Below are positions 59,030-64,000 of a stretch of DNA of 64,000 nucleotides, in pieces. The first letter of the stretch is position 1; each line of letters opens with the position of its first letter. A program made the position numbers and the translations under genes. The DNA is from Nematostella vectensis (taxonomy: Eukaryota > Cnidaria > Anthozoa > Actiniaria > Edwardsiidae). The notes beneath the pieces were generated by a model. That model did not search any database and was not told where the DNA came from. It was given only the letters and a program-made list of their open reading frames with translations. The stretch is taken from positions 1,571,501 through 1,635,500 of the forward strand of contig NC_064043.1 of the NCBI RefSeq assembly GCF_932526225.1, written 5' to 3'.

Positions 59030-61883
59030 TCATACGACAGACTCCTTTTCATAGACGATAAGTTCCTCGTTGACAGTTATTTCCTCTTTGTGGCTAGCAG
59101 TAGGCATAAATGGAATGAGAAAAGGCCCAAACCCAGCGACGACCTCTATCGCCCCTGCCGTGTAGAACGAGTTCGTGTATCCAGTTCCGCTCAAATCGGC
59201 GATTAAACCTGTAATGGTGAAAAAAAAGGAGGAAATGAAACAGGAGCTAGATATATAGCATACCATATAGCATACCTTATGTTGTCCGGGAGTTATTTAG
59301 GGGTGGGGGAAGGGGCTATGGGGTGCCTGATAACGATATGCCCTGATAACGAGCTAAGTCGCCCGAAAGGTGAACAAGGACTAGCCCACGAAACGTCAAT
59401 GACACTTCTCTGTTTGCACAGAGGCGTTTATCATTTCAACTTTGCGTGGATTTTTTTCTCTGATACTAACACCCCTACACAGACCAGACATTTTTTCTAA
59501 AACTTGTCTGAAGTGTTTCTAGTCATAAGAAGACTATTGCTGTTGAAAAAAAATCTTACCTGAAAGAAATGGTCCAAATACATAGGGTATAGAGATAAAC
59601 AACTGGAAAACCCCATAACCACGCCCACGACGCTCAGTCGGTAAAGACTCAAGAATAATGCAATAAATGGGCGTTAAAAAGAACCCCTCTCCAAACCCAT
59701 ACGAGACGCTATACAAGGCCAAATATGGGAAGTCTGTTGCTAGTGGCAACAACAGATTGCCTAGCGCTAGTCCGAAGACTCCAAACTGGAAGAGTCGAGG
59801 CAGAGAGATCCAGCCCGTCTCGGCAAGCTTGCCACAGCTCATCCGTGCAATCATGGATGAGAGACCGATGGCGAAGTACAGCCAGGACGACAGTTCACGT
59901 GATATGCCCAGCTCCGCGCAATGTTTGGCCTGCGGAGCAAAACGGTGAGTCAGAAGGCATAAAGTAGCCTATTTGTAGGCTTTAGATGTTAGGCTAGCAT
60001 AAAGCACCATGCAAACCGCGCCATTGCTGGCCCAGATTCAACCAGTCACAAAGCACCATGCCAACCGCCTTATTGCTGGCCCAGATACGCTTAATCAGAA
60101 GGCACAAAGCACCATGCAAACCGTCTTATTGCTGGCCCAGATACGCTTAATCAGAAGGCACAAAGCACCATGCAAACCGTCTTATTGCTGGCCCAGATAC
60201 GCTTAATCAGAAGGCATAAAGCACCATGCAAACCGCGCCATTGCTGGCCCAGATTCACTCAGTCAGAAGGCACAAAGCACCATGCAAACCGCCCAACTGG
60301 CCCAGATACGCTTAATCAGAAGGAATAAAGCACCATGCAAACCGCGCCGTTGCTGGCCCGGATACGCTCAGTTTACCACAAGACAAAGGACTGATGTTTG
60401 CGAACTACTTCAGGGCGCCTCCAAACATGGCGCGAGACACCATAAGTTTGGCCTAGTTTGCATGGAACATTGCCAAAAGTATGCCCAAGGAGTTTAAAGC
60501 CCTCGATAAAGGAACAAAAGCAAAGACTGACTTACCAAATGTACTATAGGCATACAGTGACCAAGAGCTGCTAATGACGTCATCGCTGTGCATAGCACAA
60601 ACATGGGATTCCTCAGAACGGAACAGTCACACGAGGACCGGCATCTGCGCTCTGCGCACCCCTCTTGCGCAATGGTCTGCTCTACTTTCTCCTTCTTTTC
60701 TCTCAAGCCCCAGCCACCCAGGCAGGGAACGAGACACAGGCCAGCCAAGCATAGTAGTGTCTTGCGCCAATCCAAAACTTTATGAATGACTTCCACAATA
60801 GGGCTCATGATAAAAAGGCCCGCTCCTGGGCCAGCGGAGACGATAGCTGTGGCGAGCATGCGCCTGCGTTTGAAGTAGAGGGCTGGCACCATCATGGTGC
60901 TAATGTACATGAGATTAACTCCTAGTCCGTTTACGAAACCATACGTGAAGTAAAGCAAGACGATGTTAGGCACGAAAGAGGATGAGACGAGCCCCATTAT
61001 GGTAATTAGGCTACTGCTCATGAATACTACCCGGCATCCATAGTGGTCAGTAAGATGGCCGCCGAGAGGTCCAAACATCCCCGAAGACGCGATGGCAATG
61101 GCTCCTGGGAAGGCTAAAACGAAACGCTATATAGTTCAGGCCTCGAAATATTAGGGGGAGGGGGGCACGATACTGAATCATTAAGAATACGTTCTTAATG
61201 ATTCAGTATCGTATGCGGGGCTGCCCCATTTATTTGTGAGGAGCTCATTATATTAACCCATGTTTCTTTGAGGGACTTCTGTTTCTGAACAGCCCTTGAG
61301 TGAAAAGAGAGCTCTTAGCTTTAAGGTCAAAATAAGCACTTCTTTCTGTCGTCTGTCTGTTTTATACTAAAAAAAAGAGAATTCTAAAAACGCAGACGTC
61401 TGCCAGAAAGCATCCTTTTGTCGAGAACGCGTTGTAACTGAGGTCAAAGATTCTCATTTATATTCCCAGCATGACAATAACTTTAAATTCATTCTAATAT
61501 CGCTTATGCTAATGATAAACGTGTTGTCATATTCTGTGGGTAATAGGTTAAAAAAATACCCATATTTTTTCTTTCTGGCAAAACAGCTGAAAGTGACGCG
61601 CACAAGGTAAGCTTTGCCAAACTCATGGAAACCGTAGTCTTCAATGAGTTCGGCAAAGCTATTTTAATAGTGATAATACTTATTAACCTGTAACGGCTCT
61701 GCTAGCTTGAAATTCTTCTAAAATCGATGGGAAGATTATACCGTAGGTCACTGAACACCCATATATTACCAACATACATACAGCTGCATATAAACAAACC
61801 AGCCAAGAAAGAGGGTGATCCATAACAACTGAGAACTTGCTCTTCCCGTGATTCGAAAACTCGTTTCCCCCCACACAGACCAT
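59030..61883 (-). CDS. SLC16-like (monocarboxylate transporter family) MFS carrier, four exons
   Basis: Exons (minus): 61883-61688, 61104-60536, 59929-59560, 59208-59030; phases agree and give 437 aa. It has an MFS layout with about 12 hydrophobic segments. TM1 is LVCLYAAVCMLVIYGCSVTY-GIIF. The loop after TM2 has GGHLTDHYGCR, the MFS motif-A region. ALYFKRRRMLATAIVSAGPG matches the YFxxRRxxA…AG motif before TM5 of SLC16 proteins. The second half starts AKHCAELGISRE and contains GYGVFQLF and YVFGPFLSG. The central cytosolic loop is short and charged (REKKEKVEQ). The MCT TM1 motif DGGWGW is not present, so substrate cannot be assigned. The start has a good context (GCCATGG). Confidence 0.85.
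59960..60380. repeat. 56-bp minisatellite in the transporter intron 2
   Basis: About seven copies of a 56-bp unit containing GCACAAAGCACCATGCAAAC, TTGCTGGCCCAGATACGC and TTAATCAGAAG. It begins roughly 30 bp upstream of the exon 3 acceptor (59931-59930), and GTCAGAAGGCATAAAG next to that acceptor is the first partial unit. Confidence 0.9.
61167..61212. repeat. Perfect 21-bp palindrome
   Basis: ACGATACTGAATCATTAAGA(A) at 61167-61187 is the exact inverse of 61192-61212, with a four-base loop TACG. It lies just upstream of the transporter exon 2 acceptor. Confidence 0.9.
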
Positions 61884-62285
61884 GGCTATTTTGGATGCCT
61901 CTTTTGCTTCAGTAGGAAATCGAGATTTCCCGCCGCTTGCTTCTCAAATATCTTATTTCTGTAAATGTGTTTCGTCTTTCACCATTGATCATACAGATGC
62001 AGTAGTATTAAAAAGCATATATTATGTTTCAAGGACATGTTTCCGATCGAGAGTCGGAAGGAGTGAACCAATCCATCAAGCACAGTCCAACATGGGTTTT
62101 TTTGCCTTTTTTAGTATTTTACAAGCTTTGCAGTCCTTGTTTATACATACGAGATTAGCCTCATTGCTTCAACAAATATATTTTCCTTTTTTAGAGAAGA
62201 ATATCGTACAGCGAACCAGAGATCGCATTTGGTTTTCTTCACTAACGACGAAAAGCGTATTAATGACCGCTTTATTACTCAAGAG

Positions 62286-62625
62286 CAGGCCCTTACCCAG
62301 GATTTTTCTTGGGGGGTGCGAAATCCGAAAAAATGGACCTTATTTTCCCGAGGGGGGGGGGGAGGAGTTCTCTGATTAAAATCTGACCACCCTTGAAAGA
62401 ACAAAAAGGGCCTTTTTTGCCTTTGCAGTATCTCCAAGGGACGTTTATTGTCGGATTTGGCTACAAAAAAGTCTGACTTATGGATTGGTGACATACCAGA
62501 GTGATCTAGCTTTATAATTTTGTCTACAAATAGCACGTCTATTGAGAACCGAAAGTGGACCTTTGACCGTTGTGTGTGTGTGTGGGGTGGGGGTTGCGTT
62601 CGCACCCCCTCTGGGTACGGGCCTG
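62286..62625. mobile_element. MITE family B, copy 2
   Basis: It starts CAGGCCCTTACCCAGG and ends CTGGGTACGGGCCTG, with CAAGAG on both sides (62280-62285 and 62626-62631). The interior shares GCAGTATCTCCA and GGTGCGAAAT-type blocks with copy 1 at 58.5 kb. Confidence 0.75.
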
Positions 62626-62631
62626 CAAGAG

Positions 62632-64000
62632 TCAGTAGACTGCTTTTTGTTGTTAGAGTCTTGTTGTGATAAAATAAGTGAGTTGTTGGCGTCAAACTGA
62701 TTAAAAAAACTAAATAAGGCGGAAACATTTCAACGTCGTCTACAATTAACTATGAGCCGCGTAAAGACAGCGCCAACAAGTCCTCTATACAACTACACAA
62801 ATGTGGTCTGATAGTTTCGTTCAACGTCTTTTTAAGTGGTTTGAAAAGGCAAAGGTCATATGACAAAAATTATGACGACCTTGTATTTAAGTATTTATGG
62901 ATAAGTGTTTTTGACAAAGCCTAGGGTTATATCTTCAAACGTAATACAGTATTAAGTTTTTTTGGTTTTCTATTTTTGCTGTTTTTGTTTTTTAGAAAAA
63001 AGGAGTTTGTCCCCAAACGATTTGCAAACCGGGAAACCTCTATCAAGCCACCCCAACTGAATCCCTTTCTAACAAAGATGTGACAGCTTAGGGATCTTCA
63101 ATTCCTCATTTTGGATACTTACGTACACCTTAGATCTAATTTAGAATGGTAATCAGTTGTTTAAAGTTTACTAATCACAAGGCCAACCTCGTTTCCAGGG
63201 CCCTCTCCCTTTCCTGCCATTTGGGTCGACATTAAATTTCCCGCTGACCCAAATGACAGGAAAGGGAGAGGGCCCTGGGAACGAGGTTGATTACAAGGCA
63301 ACACTTAATCTGTACAGTTTTTAATAACAAAAACGCAATATGCATACATCCTTTTTACATATGTATTATGATTGGTTTGTACTTTCTCTATTTTAATGGA
63401 TTTATTTCGTCACAGTTAAAGCTTTGTTGATTCCAAAATGTACGAAGATTTTAAGTTAAACTACAGCATAAAAAGTTGCTCAGACGCAATGACTCGTGAG
63501 TTGGGATATTTCCACTGAGCCTTTCAACGCATTACAGCACTGTCATAGCCTCCTAAAATTAACCTTAGCAGAAATATGTGTGTGAATACATGAACTAGTT
63601 ATCGTTGAAGTTACTTTTTCATAAAGTAAAAACAAATTATAAAAACTGTTTTCCAAGTAAGTGTTCCGATGGCAGACGTCATTGATTTCTGTCATTTTGT
63701 TGCTAAAAAATATAAACAAATATTTACAATACTAAAGCGACGACAAAGCCGCATAAAACCTTTCTTGCAAATTGAATTATTCACTGAGAATTGTCTATAA
63801 AAATCATCAAAGCCCGATACCACGGCCTCTCCCTCAACACCAGGCATACACCCAATGTGTAATGTGAACGCTTGCATGATAACGAATTCGGGCACGTTTC
63901 TTGCTCAACAACTGTAGGCATTGAAAAGAGAAAAGATGATTTTACCATAACAAGGGCAAGAGCCCTCCTGTAGTGGTCGCCATGCAAACGCGCCATTGCA
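62632..64000. other. Right-edge region, no gene supported
   Basis: Apart from the foldback at 63.2 kb I see only AT-rich sequence. Short minus-strand frames at 63.7-64.0 kb have acceptor-like CTACAG strings but no recognisable protein. TGCAAACGCGCCATTGC at the very end resembles the 56-bp transporter-intron repeat. Confidence 0.35.
63184..63289. mobile_element. Foldback MITE with 10-bp target duplication
   Basis: Inverted arms of about 44 bp (CAACCTCGTTTCCAGGGCCC… and its inverse) enclose a short loop. Flanks are ATCACAAGGC (63174-63183) and ATTACAAGGC (63290-63299), differing at one base. No coding capacity. Confidence 0.75.

Noticed and set aside
63692-63996. Possible exons of a minus-strand gene at the right edge
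   Set aside because: Acceptor-like CTACAG and donor-like GTAAAA occur, but no frame gives a recognisable protein and the window ends there.

Overview
The window looks like nuclear DNA of an animal, most likely a cnidarian or another early-branching metazoan. The evidence is split genes with GT-AG introns, conserved metazoan proteins (POLDIP3/SKAR, TMEM33, Dachshund, CCDC138, an SLC16-like carrier), a Penelope-like retroelement fragment with a GIY-YIG domain, a tRNA-derived SINE and many inverted-repeat (MITE-like) elements. There is no prokaryotic operon structure, rRNA or CRISPR. The placement in Cnidaria is inference; the animal assignment is firm.

Layout. 1-2.4 kb: a possible truncated + strand exon, a two-exon gene for an 85-residue single-pass membrane protein on the minus strand, and a divergent intronless POLDIP3 homologue on the plus strand; their start codons are 137 bp apart. 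4.75-13.4 kb (minus): TMEM33, nine coding exons, 285 aa. 15.3-26.1 kb (minus): Dachshund, eight coding exons, about 530 aa, with DACHbox-N in exon 1 and the coiled-coil DACHbox-C in exons 3-8. 29.9-56.2 kb (minus): CCDC138, eighteen coding exons, about 598 aa. 59.0-61.9 kb (minus): an SLC16/monocarboxylate-transporter-like MFS protein, four exons, 437 aa. For these genes I reconstructed splice sites by hand; exon phases agree from first to last coding exon.

The most striking feature is tandem repetition. A 19.3 kb intron of CCDC138 is almost entirely one 34-bp minisatellite (about 560 units) with higher-order duplications of about 3.0/3.7 kb, 1.6 kb, 1.1 kb and 0.7 kb. Other private minisatellites lie in TMEM33 intron 2 (32 bp), Dachshund introns (5, 25 and 22 bp), the Dachshund 3' end (41 bp), CCDC138 introns and an SLC16 intron (56 bp).

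Several tandem units contain a real exon edge: the Dachshund exon 3 donor (42 bp, four in-frame copies), the Dachshund stop codon, the CCDC138 last-exon acceptor (33 bp, about 11 copies), the CCDC138 penultimate-exon donor (52 bp), an internal acceptor (48 bp, two copies) and a 28-nt microexon (three copies). This repeated capture of splice sites by tandem duplication is the least expected pattern in the window.

The first Dachshund intron contains a nested set of mobile elements with recognisable target-site duplications: a 3.05 kb terminal-inverted-repeat element carrying a Penelope-like fragment, and a 640-bp inverted-repeat element next to it, all inside an older tandem repeat. The long plus-strand ORFs across 36-55 kb are by-products of a repeat unit that lacks stop triplets, and are not called as genes.
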